NCBI GenBank assembly: GCA_963788015.1
Contig: CAWBEY010000003.1
Span: 186,001 to 250,000, forward strand
DNA: 64,000 nt
Source of the DNA: JBBRHH01 sp963788015
GTDB taxonomy: Bacteria > Planctomycetota > Phycisphaerae > Tepidisphaerales > Tepidisphaeraceae
Reading direction: 5' to 3'
The stretch's first letter is position 1. Every line of letters starts with the position of its first letter. The notes under the pieces are model-generated. The model did no database searches, was not told the origin of the DNA, and worked only from the letters and a program-made list of their open reading frames with translations. Position numbers and translations under genes: made by a program. This document shows, piece after piece, positions 49,785 through 61,000 of the stretch.

Positions 49785-51245
49785 TCAAGGCATCGGCAGA
49801 TCGTGCAACTCAAAGGGCACATCGATCTGCTTCACTTCCAGCGGCACTTCCCACATAAACTTCGCTGGATCGCCCACGCGCGTCTCTTCGCCATTATCAA
49901 TGCGGCTGAATTCGTACGTCACTTCCATCGTGTCGCCGCTGGTGTTGTTGCTCCGCATCCCTTGATTCATCAGCGGCCGGCCTTTGTCGTCAACCACCTG
50001 AATGCCCATGGTCTGGAACATGGAATTCTGAAACTGGTTCCATTCCTGCGGGTTTCGGCCATCCCGGTAACAAACCGTCGTCACCAGGTACTGCTGGTCG
50101 TTCTGCTTACGCACCGTCTTTAACGTATATCGACGCCCACCTACCGTCTTGGTCACTTCCTTGGGCTCCTTGCCGGACAAGATGTCCGCCGTCAGCGGCA
50201 CCTCGACGGTCTCGGATCGGGTTTGAATAATGAACTTCGCGGTCGCCTTGAATTTGGCTATCTTCGTGCCGGGATGTTCGGGATAGCTCAGCCGCGCATA
50301 CAGCGGATACTGCCAGCCCGAGTTGCTCTGCATGCTCTCGTACTGGGGCGCGGCCAACAGCAGCGAAGTTCCTTTGTCGTCGACCACCTCATCCAGCTTC
50401 AGGTAGGAGGCATAGCTCGTGACCCGCAGCTTCGGCTCCGAGTAGGCCGTCAGGTTGATGCTGAAATCACGCTGCACATTGGCCGGCTGGAGCAGGTTGA
50501 TCGTATCGGAGTGGTTGATACTTTGCCCGACGATATAAAAAGGCCCGCTCTGCGCCGACGCGGCCGTGTTCATCCAGTTGATGCCCATGTTTGACGTGAG
50601 CGTCATTCGCCGGTCGTTGCCGCCGTACCCTGGCTGGGGCCATACGCCCGTCTTGCCGCACACTTCCTTCATCGCCACCCAAAATGGCTGACGATCCAGA
50701 TCAACGCTCACCTTTGGCCATTCGCGCTGGCTCCACATCTGCACGGGATATACCCGAAACTCGCTTCGAGCCTGCCGCGCCAGCGAATCGAAAATGTCCT
50801 TGGGGCTGGCCTCCTTGAAATGCAACGTAATGAGCGACGGACCGGCCATGCGATTCTCTTCGATCACCCGCACCGCCGCCTCCGCCCGCGCCCGCACCTC
50901 TTCGTCTCCCGTGCCCTTCAACGTCTCCTGTAAACGCGGCCAGGCCTCCTCGCCATAGCTGACGAGTTGATCCTGCGCCTTTTGCCGGACCGTCCAACTC
51001 TCATCGCCCAACTGCGCGATGAACTCCTCGATCTGCCGCGCATTGGCACTCGGCTGACTTGCCGGAGGGCTGATCGCTGCCGTCGGCGCGGTGGTTGGCT
51101 GCGTGGCGGTCGCAGCCGCAGCCTGCGTGGCGGGCCGGGTCGCAGGCTGGGTCGTTGATGCAATGGCTTCCTGGGCCTTGGCCGCCCCGGAAACCATCGC
51201 CCAGCACAACCCCATGCTTCCTGCAACCTCAAATATTTTTCTCAT
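49785..51245 (-). CDS. Secreted protein with HEAT-like segment, function unknown
   Basis: A 486-residue exported protein. ATG 51245 follows AGAGG and opens a signal peptide ending at AKAQ; a GTG three bases upstream is a less likely start. A low-complexity linker of Thr, Gln, Pro and Ala (ASTTQPATRPATQAAAATAT) follows, then a HEAT-like helical pair (LGDESWTVRQKAQDQLVSYG, AWPRLQETLKGTGDEEVRAR). The large C-terminal region is mostly beta and contains a domain reminiscent of secretin or STN-type modules (ITLHFKEASPKDIFDSLARQ). I know of no assigned activity. Its PT-rich linker is typical of surface proteins in this lineage. Confidence 0.75.
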   Translation of the reverse strand: MRKIFEVAGSMGLCWAMVSGAAKAQEAIASTTQPATRPATQAAAATATQPTTAPTAAISPPASQPSANARQIEEFIAQLGDESWTVRQKAQDQLVSYGEEAWPRLQETLKGTGDEEVRARAEAAVRVIEENRMAGPSLITLHFKEASPKDIFDSLARQARSEFRVYPVQMWSQREWPKVSVDLDRQPFWVAMKEVCGKTGVWPQPGYGGNDRRMTLTSNMGINWMNTAASAQSGPFYIVGQSINHSDTINLLQPANVQRDFSINLTAYSEPKLRVTSYASYLKLDEVVDDKGTSLLLAAPQYESMQSNSGWQYPLYARLSYPEHPGTKIAKFKATAKFIIQTRSETVEVPLTADILSGKEPKEVTKTVGGRRYTLKTVRKQNDQQYLVTTVCYRDGRNPQEWNQFQNSMFQTMGIQVVDDKGRPLMNQGMRSNNTSGDTMEVTYEFSRIDNGEETRVGDPAKFMWEVPLEVKQIDVPFELHDLPMP

Positions 51246-51448
51246 CACACAACCTCTTGGTGGCGACTACTCACACATCCACGCTGGCAGACCAATGCCA
51301 TCTGCAGGTTCGTCCCCACCATCATCGTCCACTGTCGGGCCGAGGCAAGTCAACTTGAATTCGCACTTCGAAATTCAATACGGCCACAACCTTCATTGAG
51401 ACGCAGAGGTTGCGGGTGCGGGAGGTTGGTTTTAATGGCGTGAAAAAC

Positions 51449-52380
51449 TCAGCGCGTCTTGCCCCACAGATGCGCAACCGGGCGAAACTCCTGGAAGCTG
51501 CCTTTGACGGCGTGAGCCCGGCTGATCGTGTCAATCCGCTTCAGATATCCCGCATACTCCTGCGACCGCGTTGTCGTGCTAAATCCGCGGGTGCCCACCA
51601 GGCAGTACCATTTCGAGCTCCAGGGGACCGGCATGTTGTGCTCGATGGTGCAGGGAACACCATCCGCGATGAGCATCTCGCGGGCTTTGTTGGCCATCTC
51701 TTCCTGGGGATAGCTCTGGATGACGACGTAATAGAGGCCGGCCTGGCGTTTGGGGTCATCGACGCTGAACGTCGGCGGCTGCTGAGGGGTTTGAGTGCGG
51801 GCTGCGCCGGGGGAGAGGACATCGCCGCCGCGCACTTCGGTGCGGCTGGTGGCAAGGTTCAGCACGCCGCTCTGCGGCGGGCGGTTGCGCATATCGGTGG
51901 TGGTGTCGCGGGTTAGCACCGGGCGACTGGGGATAGAACTCTGTTTGCCGAAGAGGTACGAAAAGGCCAGCAGCACCAAAAAGCCAGCCCCCAGGATGCC
52001 GGCGCTGATAAAGCTGAGCCGAAGAAGGATCTCCTGGCGCGTGCGATCGACACTGAGCGAGAGGCCCTCGCTCTTGTCGGCGTGGCCGGAGCGATAGCTG
52101 ACAACAGGCGCGGGAGTCGGCGCAGGGGCTGAAATCGTGACTGGTGCGGGAGTGGCCACGACGACAGGCGCGGGCGCGGCGGCGGGCGGCGGCGCGAGAT
52201 GCACGACAGCGGGCGGCGGCGCTTCGGCCCGTGGCTTCAAGTCAGGCTTGGCGGCCGGACTTGGCGCCCGCGCGCAAACATCTTCTGCGCATGGTCAAAC
52301 CATCCCATGCGAGGACGCGCGACGACCGTGGGTTTGTAAAGAACTTCAAATAATGCGGCGGGGTGTCTGCGTTTGGCCAT
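51449..52380 (-). CDS. Membrane-anchored SPOR-like protein (frameshifted)
   Basis: Read from ATG 52380 (preceded by CAAGG): an N-terminal cytoplasmic part MAKRRHPAALFEVLYKPTVV, then WFDHAQKMFARG. After an indel near 52255-52275 it continues with an Ala/Pro-rich linker, a single membrane helix (ILGAGFLVLLAFSYLFG), another linker and a C-terminal SPOR-like domain (LYYVVIQSYPQEEMANKARE, WYCLVGTRGFSTTT). SPOR domains bind denuded peptidoglycan at division sites in many bacteria. As given, the frame opens only at 52240. It is divergent from the gene block that starts at 52547. Confidence 0.65.
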
Positions 52381-52546
52381 CCTTGACCACCTTTCTGAGC
52401 TGCCGGCCATCCTGACCGCGTTCTCTGTGACTCAGAACCATATCTGCCGGACAGGCAAGCATGCCGTCCGACAAAGCAGTACAACTTACGGTTGAGCCAG
52501 TGTTGGGTCAAGTGGACATCAGACAGAATTACAACCCAACTGGCAC

Positions 52547-52711
52547 ATGCATCAAGATCTCGCATTCACAAATGCTTGCGGTGCAACAGCTAACTGGAAT
52601 CCGGGTAAGTCATCTGACCGTGCCGCCATTCGCTATCTCAGCGGCCGCATGGATGAATTCGTGCTCTTTAGGCGGGCTCTGAGTGATCAGGATCGAACGC
52701 CCAAGAGGTAA
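52547..52711 (+). pseudogene. Remnant of a LamG-type domain (C-terminal end)
   Basis: A 54-codon frame reading WNPGKSSDRAAIRYLSGRMD and EFVLFRRALSDQD, which is the closing strand and turn of a LamG/concanavalin-like domain of the kind found at the end of planctomycete sigma-regulator or secreted proteins. Only this tail is left; nothing upstream matches the rest of such a domain. It ends 50 bp before the DUF1552 gene. Confidence 0.5.
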
Positions 52712-52761
52712 GCCATAGGCCACCGGGGCCGGACGGCGATTGACCCAGCCAGGAGACTCAA

Positions 52762-54006
52762 ATGACGTCATCTCGGTTCATCGACAGACGGACTTTCATC
52801 AAGGGCGTCGGCGTCGCCCTGGCCCTACCCTGGCTTGAATCAGTCGCCCGCGCAGCAGAGCCAACTCGCTCCGGGCGGATGATCATTGTCACGCAAAAGT
52901 TTGGCATGTACGCACCGTCATTCCATCCCGACACGGAAGGGGCTGATTACGAGATCACGGACGGATTGAAACCCTTGGAGCGTCACCGGAGCCGGATGAC
53001 GGTGTTTAAGAACCTTGGCCTCGCCGTCAGCGGCGGACATGCCGCCGCCCCGTGCATCCTCTCCGACATGAAGCGAACGGATGCAGGTTCGCATCCCGAT
53101 GGCGGACTGACCGTCGACGCCAGGGCCGCCGAGCATTATGCCACGGCGACGCGGTTTCCAATGCTCAATCTCTGGGGCAACCCAGACAACGATCAGCACA
53201 CATCGTTCTCCAGGAACGGTGCGAAAATCCCCTACGTCACGAGCCCTATTGAGCTGTTTCGCCTGCTGTTTGCGGATCTGTCCGCCGAAGAGAAGGACAA
53301 GCGGCAAGTCGAACTGCTGGGCGATCGCAGCGTGCTCGATACGGTCAACGAAAGCGCTCAACAGTTTTCAAAAAAACTGTCGTCGAGCGACAAGCAGCGT
53401 CTGGATGAATACTTCACCACCATCCGCGACTCGGAAAAAAAACTTAAGTCGTATAAGGATTGGCTGGCGATTCCAAAGCCCAAGGCCGATCCCGTGCTCA
53501 AGAAGGAGATCGAGGCCGCCCGGAAAGAGAGTCAGGTGAAGACATACGACGCATTCCTGACCCTGATCCCGCTCATCCTCCAGACCGATGCTTCAAGGGT
53601 CGTCAGTATTGACGTATGGACCAACCCTCAGTGGGACATTCCCGGCATCACCGATAATTATCACAGCCTCACTCATCACGGCCAGTTGCCGGAGAAGATC
53701 AAGCAGTTGATGACGATTGACCGGTGCCATCTTTCCCACTTCGCCGAGTTGATCGACAGGATTGATGGCATGGGGATGCTCGATACAACCCAATTGCTTT
53801 ACTGTTCGGGAATGAGCGATGGCAACTCGCACAGCAACCAGAATCTGCCCATCGTCCTTGCCGGCGGCGGGTACAAACATGGCAGGATGATCGACGTTAA
53901 GGCCAAGCAGCCGATCAGCAATCTTTACAACACGATGCTCCAGAAACTGGGCGTCGAAACCGATCACTTCAATCGAAGCATCGGGACAATTGGAGGGCTC
54001 GCATGA
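52762..54006 (+). CDS. DUF1552 family secreted protein (Tat substrate)
   Basis: A 414-residue protein of the DUF1552 family, widespread in planctomycetes and always found with a DUF1592-type partner. ATG 52762 follows AGGAGAC. The N-terminus has a twin-arginine signal: RR at residues 9-10 in DRRTFIKGVGVALALPWL, with the cut near ARAAE. Family traits visible are IIVTQKFGMYAPSFHP, HAAAPCILSDM, IDVWTNPQWDIPGITDNYHS and VLAGGGYKHGRMIDV, followed by QPISNLYNTMLQKLGV. The metal-site-like His/Asp residues and overall layout recall alkaline-phosphatase-superfamily (DUF1501-like) proteins, but no reaction is proven. It overlaps the next gene by four bases (ATGA), so the two are translationally coupled. 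Confidence 0.88.
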   Translation: MTSSRFIDRRTFIKGVGVALALPWLESVARAAEPTRSGRMIIVTQKFGMYAPSFHPDTEGADYEITDGLKPLERHRSRMTVFKNLGLAVSGGHAAAPCILSDMKRTDAGSHPDGGLTVDARAAEHYATATRFPMLNLWGNPDNDQHTSFSRNGAKIPYVTSPIELFRLLFADLSAEEKDKRQVELLGDRSVLDTVNESAQQFSKKLSSSDKQRLDEYFTTIRDSEKKLKSYKDWLAIPKPKADPVLKKEIEAARKESQVKTYDAFLTLIPLILQTDASRVVSIDVWTNPQWDIPGITDNYHSLTHHGQLPEKIKQLMTIDRCHLSHFAELIDRIDGMGMLDTTQLLYCSGMSDGNSHSNQNLPIVLAGGGYKHGRMIDVKAKQPISNLYNTMLQKLGVETDHFNRSIGTIGGLA

Positions 54007-56522
54007 GGGGCCTTGCAGTCATAAGTTCCTGTGCCGCGGCATTGATCGTGGCAGCGCTGGCCGGACATCGGACGGCGAAGGCTGCGGGTGACAATGCTCC
54101 CGCCGATTCGGGTGCTCGGGTCGATTCCAACGGCAGCTGGGCTCTGTTTTCCCAAACTTACTGCAACAATTGCCACGGCCAGGAGAAACAAAAGGCAAAG
54201 CTCCGCCTCGATCAGCTGACGATGGACGGAATCAACAACCAGAACTACCCGATCTGGAAGCGTGTAATCAACCAGTTGCAGAAAGGAGAGATGCCGCCAG
54301 AGGAGAGCCCGCACCAACCCACGCGAACTGCGGTTTTAGGCATCGCGGCGGCATTCAAGAATTCGGTTCATCTGGCGGAACAGACCGGTCACTTGAAACC
54401 AGATCAAGTTCCGCTCAAACGACTGACACGCACCCAGTACCGCAATACGTTGCGGGACCTGATGAAAGTCGAAACCAGCCTGAACGACCCCACCCGCGGC
54501 CTTCCTGATGACCGAGGCGGTTCAAGTTTTGATGTCGTCGGGGCTGACCTCAGGATTTCTGACGCTTTGATGGAGATCTACCTTCGCGCGGCCACGCAGA
54601 CGATTGACGAGGTCACCTGCGATGGCCCGCAGCCGCAGAGCATCCACAGACAATACATTGACACGACAGACCGATATCGTCTTGAAGGCGGCATCGATGG
54701 CGAGACCATCGGGCACGAGATTTACAACCACTACGACATCGACCGTGGCTACTGGGTCACCCCGCAGGAGTGCGGGCACGTCAAGATCATTGGTCAAACC
54801 CCGTTCAGCGTCGGAGGGTATTACAAGTTCACGTTTGAAGTCGAATCACTCTGGCGGGGACGGTCTGACGTCACCAAAGCTCTCAGGGAATACAGTCCGC
54901 AGAGGCCCCACCAGTTTGCAATCCGCCTGTTGTCCCCTGAGGGAACCTTTCCGGAAGTGGAACACCTCGTCGCCATCCATGAGCTTCCCGATGACAAAAT
55001 CGTGAAGATTGAGCATGAGGTCTGGGTTCCGAAGAACTGGCGCTTGCAGCTCTACTTTGACAATGGCCCGGCGTGCCCGATGTGGGTGTTGTATCAGCAG
55101 TTGGTGGGCTGGCATGAGATCCCGACTCCTCCCCAAGCCAGCACCAGTGAAAAAGAGGCTATCAAGAAAAGGAACGCCGAGATGGTGGGCGGGACGTACA
55201 CCACCCCCCAGATTAAGGAGTTCATGCGGACGGCCGTGTCGCCGAGAATCAGAATCCACAAGATGGCGATTGATGGTCCGGTTTATAAGTCATGGCCGCC
55301 TGAGTCCCATACAGCGCTCTACAGCAGCAAGGACACTCGGGAAGCGATTCGCAACTTTTCCCGGCGGGCCTTCAGGAGGAAGGTGACTGAAGAGGAACTC
55401 CAACCGTTCTACAGCCTCGCTGGCAAAAAGAGCTTTCAAATGGCGGCAAAGGCGATGCTTTGCTCGCCCGATTTCCTCTATCTGTACGAGAACGACGGCA
55501 GGCTCGATAACGACGCTCTCGCAAGCCGCTTGTCCTACGCATTAACGAACTCGATGCCGGACGACGAGTTGTTCAACGTCGCTGCTGCAGAGAAACTCAC
55601 CGATCCCAAGGTCTTCAATGAACAGATCGACAGGCTACTGGCGTGTCCGGGCTCCGGCGACTTCTTCGAGAGCTTTGTGACCCAATGGTTGCGACTAAGG
55701 AACCTCGAAAGGATGCCTCCCGATGAAAAGAAGTATCCCGCTTTCTACCGAATATCACATGGCTATACGGGCACGAAGGAAGCGATCGTCAACGAGCCGG
55801 TCATCTTCTTCACGCATCTTGTCGCGGAAAACCTCCCGATTTCCTTGTTAATCGATTCCGACTTCACGTTTATGAATGACTCGCTCGCCGATTTTTATGG
55901 CGTCAGCGGGGTTGATACCTATGCGTTTCAAAAGGTGAAGCTAAAGCCCAGCCTCAAACGAGGCGGACTTCTTGGCATGGCCGCCGTGTTGACCGCCTCC
56001 GCGAATGGCGTGGACACGTCGCCGGTCGTCCGGGGGATTTACGTTCTGGATAATCTCATGGGCAAGCCTCCGGCACCGCCGCCGCCGGGAATCAAACTCC
56101 CTCAACCCGACGTTCGGGGCAGCACCACCATTCGGGACCTTCTGGAGAAGCACAGCGCTGACGCATCGTGCAATAGCTGTCACAAGACGATCGACCCGAT
56201 CGGATTTGCTTTGGAAAACTTTGATGCTGTCGGTCATTGGAGAACGTCGTATCCGAATCGCCCTATCGACGCATCGGGCAAGTTATGGAACGGTACCACG
56301 TTCACGGACATCTCCGGTTTCAAGAAAGAGTTGAACTCAGAAGCCGACCTGGTGGCGGAAAATTTGGTCAGGGAACTTCTTATCTACTTTACGGGTCGCA
56401 AGATGGGCCCCTTAGACGACGAAGAGATCGAACAGATCTGTACGAGCCTGAAGACAAAGGGGTATGGGATGAAAGACCTCATTAGGGGCACATTGAACAG
56501 CCAGATTTTTTTGAGCAAGTAA
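54003..56522 (+). CDS. Planctomycete DUF1592/DUF1588/DUF1585 protein with cytochrome motifs
   Basis: An 839-residue exported protein and the operon partner of the DUF1552 gene. An N-terminal signal peptide (VISSCAAALIVAALAGH) is followed by a heme-binding CxxCH box at residues 54-58 (YCNNCHGQE), the planctomycete cytochrome C domain. Next come the DUF1587/1595-like region (LKRLTRTQYRNTLRDLM), DUF1592 (ALASRLSYALTNSMPDDELF, DSDFTFMNDSLADFYG), DUF1588 (RGGLLGMAAVLTASANG, SPVVRGIYVLDNLMG) and a C-terminal DUF1585 after a second CxxCH at 723-727 (CNSCHKTIDPIGFALENFD). Such proteins probably carry electrons in periplasmic oxidation of a substrate prepared by their partner, but the substrate is unknown. 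The frame is intact over 2.5 kb. Confidence 0.9.
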   Translation: MRGLAVISSCAAALIVAALAGHRTAKAAGDNAPADSGARVDSNGSWALFSQTYCNNCHGQEKQKAKLRLDQLTMDGINNQNYPIWKRVINQLQKGEMPPEESPHQPTRTAVLGIAAAFKNSVHLAEQTGHLKPDQVPLKRLTRTQYRNTLRDLMKVETSLNDPTRGLPDDRGGSSFDVVGADLRISDALMEIYLRAATQTIDEVTCDGPQPQSIHRQYIDTTDRYRLEGGIDGETIGHEIYNHYDIDRGYWVTPQECGHVKIIGQTPFSVGGYYKFTFEVESLWRGRSDVTKALREYSPQRPHQFAIRLLSPEGTFPEVEHLVAIHELPDDKIVKIEHEVWVPKNWRLQLYFDNGPACPMWVLYQQLVGWHEIPTPPQASTSEKEAIKKRNAEMVGGTYTTPQIKEFMRTAVSPRIRIHKMAIDGPVYKSWPPESHTALYSSKDTREAIRNFSRRAFRRKVTEEELQPFYSLAGKKSFQMAAKAMLCSPDFLYLYENDGRLDNDALASRLSYALTNSMPDDELFNVAAAEKLTDPKVFNEQIDRLLACPGSGDFFESFVTQWLRLRNLERMPPDEKKYPAFYRISHGYTGTKEAIVNEPVIFFTHLVAENLPISLLIDSDFTFMNDSLADFYGVSGVDTYAFQKVKLKPSLKRGGLLGMAAVLTASANGVDTSPVVRGIYVLDNLMGKPPAPPPPGIKLPQPDVRGSTTIRDLLEKHSADASCNSCHKTIDPIGFALENFDAVGHWRTSYPNRPIDASGKLWNGTTFTDISGFKKELNSEADLVAENLVRELLIYFTGRKMGPLDDEEIEQICTSLKTKGYGMKDLIRGTLNSQIFLSK

Positions 56523-56697
56523 TTCTCCTCCAGGCAGGAAATTGAACAGGGCTCGACAGGCCCGCGGATCGGCCAGTGGTGCAAATAAATGCATTACACC
56601 GGCATCACCCCAAACAGGGCGGAAAGTTAAATGCAACGCAGAACCGTGCAAAGGGCTATATTCCAGTGACACCTTTAGCTTAATCTGGAGCCTCTGC

Positions 56698-57956
56698 ATG
56701 AAGATCGTCCCAATCAAACACCGCATAGGCTCGCTGCCGCTGGCGGCGCTTTTTCTTACGCCCTTCTGGTTCAATCGGCCAGCGGGCAGGAATGGACGCG
56801 CTTTCGCGGGCCCAATGGGTCGGGAATGATTGAAAACGATAAATTGCCCGCCAAGTGGGAAGTAGGCGATTACAACTGGAAGATCGAACTGCCCGGTACA
56901 GGCCACTCGTCGCCAGTGCTCTGGGGCGACCGGCTTTTCCTGACGGCGGCCGACAAAGAAGCCGGCAAACGATCCGTCCTCTGCATCCACACCACCGACG
57001 GCAAGCAAATCTGGAAGCACGACTACGACCTCAAGACATTCCACATCAACAACGACAACAGCTTCGCCTCCTCCACGGCCGCCGTCGATGCCAATCATGT
57101 CTATGTGGCGTCCACCGCCGTCGAACAGTCCACACTCGTTGCCCTCGACCACGATGGCAAAGAACTCTGGAAAGTCGAGCTTGGACCGTTTGTCAGCCAG
57201 CACGGCAACGGCGCTTCGCCCATCGTGTTCCAGGACACCGTCATCTTTGCGTTCGATCAGGAAGGCCCCGGCAGTTACGTCATCGCGGTCGACCGCAACA
57301 CCGGAAATATTCTGTGGAAGATCAGCCGAAAGAGCACCAATGCGGCCTCCTCCACCCCGTGTGTTTTTCAGCCCAAGGACGGCCCGGCGCAGGTGATCTT
57401 CACCAGCCGCAACGAGGGGATGGCCAGCTACGACCTCCACGACGGCAAGTTGCTTTGGCAGGTGGGAGATGTATTTGGCTATCGCGTGAATGCTTCACCG
57501 GTGGTGGCGGGGGATCTAATTCTTGGCGCGTGCGGCGAGGGGCCGACGGGCAAGACGCTGGTGGCGGTGAGGCCGGCCGCGCAGGGGGAAAAGGCGACAG
57601 TGGTGTGGAAGCTGACCCAGAACGTGCCAAACGTCCCCACGCCCCTGGTAATGGGAAAACTGACGATTCTGTGGCATGACAACGGGGCGATTACCTGCAT
57701 CCGCACCGAAACCGGAGAAGTGGTGTGGCACGACAAGGTGCCGACGACTTTCTACGGCTCGCCTGTCTGCGCTGGCGGAAAAATCTATTGCGTGTCACGC
57801 AAAGGCGAAGTGTTCGTGATCGCGGCCGGCGACAAATTCGAGCTTCTGTCGCGCGAGGCCCTGGGCGATGGTTCGCACAGCACTCCCGCCATTGCCGACG
57901 GCCATATCTATTTCCGCACCTTTACTCACTTGATCTCGCTGGGGAACAAGCCATGA
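56698..57956 (+). CDS. Secreted PQQ-type beta-propeller protein (frameshifted N-terminus)
   Basis: An outer-membrane or periplasmic beta-propeller of the PQQ-repeat type, about 418 residues once repaired. The start ATG 56698 (GGAG upstream) opens a signal peptide MKIVPIKHRIGSLPLAAL. A break at the T run near 56750 shifts to ALLVQSASGQEW and the family start TRFRGPNGSG. Blades then repeat W-motifs such as KRSVLCIHTTDGKQIWKHDY, ALDHDGKELWKVELG and IAVDRNTGNILWKI. No quinoprotein dehydrogenase active-site acids are evident, so a binding or scaffold role is more likely than alcohol oxidation. The frame from ATG 56826 alone would lack the signal peptide. Confidence 0.8.
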
Positions 57957-58016
57957 GTTTCAAGCCCCGCCGCGCCGAATGGCCGGCTTGCCGTCCTGGC
58001 CAAATCCTGGTCCCCC

Positions 58017-61000
58017 TCACCACCTGAAAAACCGGTACGGATCATCCCACTCCTCGGGCACATCCAGATAAAGCCCCTCCAGCCAACGCTTCTCGCCGAC
58101 TCCCGCACCCTTGCGAAAATGATCCAGCACCTTCGTCTCCCCCGCCACGCCCACGTTCCCCAGCACCCGCGACAGTACAAACGACATCCGCCGATACGTC
58201 CGCTTGAGATTCACCTGGCCATTGCCGTAATCAATCCGCCATGGCGCGACCTGGCAAAACACAACATTCCCCTTCCCCGCTACGGCCAACACCCCATCCC
58301 CCAGCACCTCCGCTCCGCCGCTCACCAGCCAAAAATCCCGCGGCCCTCGATTGTGCAAATCCGCCGGCCCAATCCCCGCAAACACCGACCCTGCCCGCTG
58401 CAAATCAAATACTCCCCCGATATGCTCCTGCTTCTTCATCACAACCTTCACCCCAAGCACCGCATTCGCCTCCGCCTGGTCAAGCCCAACCGCCAGCACA
58501 CGCCCTCCGCCCTCGATAAATTTCCTCACCTTCTCCCCGCTCCCCGCCAAAATCGCCCCACACCCCGGCCCAACAATCAGCACGTCATCAGGCGAAACCA
58601 TTCCCGCATCCCACTCCCCGGCCGCAACCCCCATCGCCTCCAGATGCTTCCTCCCCGCCCCCTCCCCACAATAAACCGCCCGCCGCCCCACCTCCGGCTG
58701 AAACGCCGCCACATACCGCAGCAGATTCCCCAGCAGCATCTCCGCCGCCGGATCCGATTCCGTCCGCCCTATTACCTCCATCTGGCAAAACAGCACCACC
58801 CCCTTCCCCTCCCGGTACTCCATCAGCGGCGCATATTGCAGGCCGAATCCCCCATCCACAATCGGCCGAAATTTTCCGTGTGCCGGCTTCTCAATTAACA
58901 CCGACGCCACATCCCCCCGATTCCCGCACCGCCAAACCCGGCTCACCGGAATATCGCACCACTTGATCGTTGGCCCATGCATCGGCACCGACGCCGCCTC
59001 AAGCCGCGCCGACGTTGTCGTCGATTCTCCAGCCCAGTCCCGCAAATGCTCCGCCCCCAGCCCCACTAGCACCGGATGATCGGCAACCCGCGCAAACACG
59101 TTCCGCAACCCATACTCGATCGCCCGAAACCCCAGCCGCTTCTCCAGCACCGCCGCCGACTGCGCCAGCACAATCACCTTCAACCCCTCCCGCACCCGCC
59201 CAATATCCGGCCCAGCCCCCTCCACCCCCAACGCCAGTTGCCCCATCACCAACGTCTCAAACCCCGACAAATCCGCATCCGCCCCCACCTTCACAAACCC
59301 CACCCCAAGCTTCTCCAGCACATCCCCCGTCTTTCCGGCCGGGTCATACAGCGCCACCTTCCCGCCCATCTTCACCCGCCCCGCCGCCGGCATCACGTGA
59401 ATGGCAAAAACATCCTCCTGCGCACTCTCCCCAAACCCCGCCCGCGCCCGAAGCTCATAAGTGCCCGCCGCCGTCCCCGCCGGAATCTCAAACCGCACCG
59501 GTACGCGCGCCTGCTCCCCCGTCTCCACCGTCACCTCCGCCTGCCCCTTCACCGCCACCGGCAGCCCCGCCGACCACTCGCACCTAAACGTCTGCCGCTC
59601 CCGCGAGTTGTTGATCAACACAATCTGCTTCTCCACTACGCCGCCGGCCACAAAGTTGTGATCCTTGGAAGTAAAGGCCACCCCCTTCCCCGCGATGTAG
59701 GCCAGCACCCCCTGATTATTCCGCACCAGCGCCCGCCCCGCCGCCGTCTCCACCCAATCCCCCTTCTCATACGCCACGTCCATCCGCTCAAACCCCACAT
59801 TCACAAAATCCGGGCTGTATCCCGGCCGCTGCAATTTCTCCCAATCCGTCTTCACCCCCTTCTGCCCCCGCTCAACCCCATCCCGAAGTCGCCAGTAAAT
59901 CTGATACTCCCACGCATTGATCCCCGACACGCCCCACGTCCGGTAGGCCCGCCAGTTGTCCGTGATGTACTGCGCCAAAACCTTCTGCCGATCCTCAAAC
60001 CTCGCAGACCCCACTTCCGTTGGATAGTCCCACCGATGCCACACCTTCCCCTCCGCAAACTGTTTTGCCTCCCATCGCAGGTTCCCCTTCTCCATCTCGC
60101 TCAGCTCAAACGCTTTGTCCCCCAGGTACTGCGCGCTCCACTCGGCCTGGCAAAACTCCCACGGAACCGCCCCGCTGCCAAACTCACGCTTCCCCTTGTA
60201 CCACCCGCGATACATCGTGTAGTCCCACGTCAGCGGCGCCCCATACTCACACAAAAACAGCGGCTTGACCCCCGCCTGTGCCCAGTGCTCAAACCAGTCG
60301 CACAGTTCCTGGTCCGGCGCGAAGTTCGGGTAAAAGTTCACACTGTGCATCGCCCCGATGTTCCCGCCCGCATGGTGATACACGATTCGGGTCGGGTCCA
60401 GCCGGCGAATAATCGCCTCCGCCCGCAGCGCATTTTGCATGTTGTTCTTCGCCCACGTATCCCGCTTGTCATGGATCCCATCGATCAAATCCGGGTCCAT
60501 GTCCTGGTCATAGCCTGTGGCGTTGTGGCTCGTCGAATAAAACACCACCGATGGATGATTCCCCGCCACCCGCGCATAAAACGCCGCGTGTTTCGCATAT
60601 CCATTCCCCGCCTCCGCATCCGCCCCCTTCCAGTCATATCCCGAAAAATGCGGCTGCGTCAGCGCCACCAGCATCCCCACATCATCCGCCGCCCGCAAAA
60701 TCTCCCCAAAGCTCAAATGCGACCCCGGCTCCGTGTCATAGTTGTGCGTGTAAACAAAATTGAATCCGGCCCCCTTCAGCCGCAGCATCGTCTCCCGCGC
60801 CGCCGCATACGTTGAATGCGCCGCGCTGATCTGCGCATTGTCCAGCGGCACCGCCGACAGAAAAACACGCGACCCATTCAACACAAAATCGCGCCCCTCA
60901 ATCCACAACTCCCGAAACCCAAACCGCTCCGGATACCCCGCATCCACAACCTTCCCCTTCGAATCCAATAGCGATACCCGCGCCTCATACACATTCCCGG

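Noticed and set aside
57725..58027. Small plus-strand frame at the end of the PQQ gene
   Set aside because: Overlaps the in-frame propeller blades and has an arginine-rich composition without any motif.
59076..60815. 579-codon plus-strand frame opposite the GH2 gene
   Set aside because: Histidine-, proline- and arginine-rich shadow of a well supported gene.
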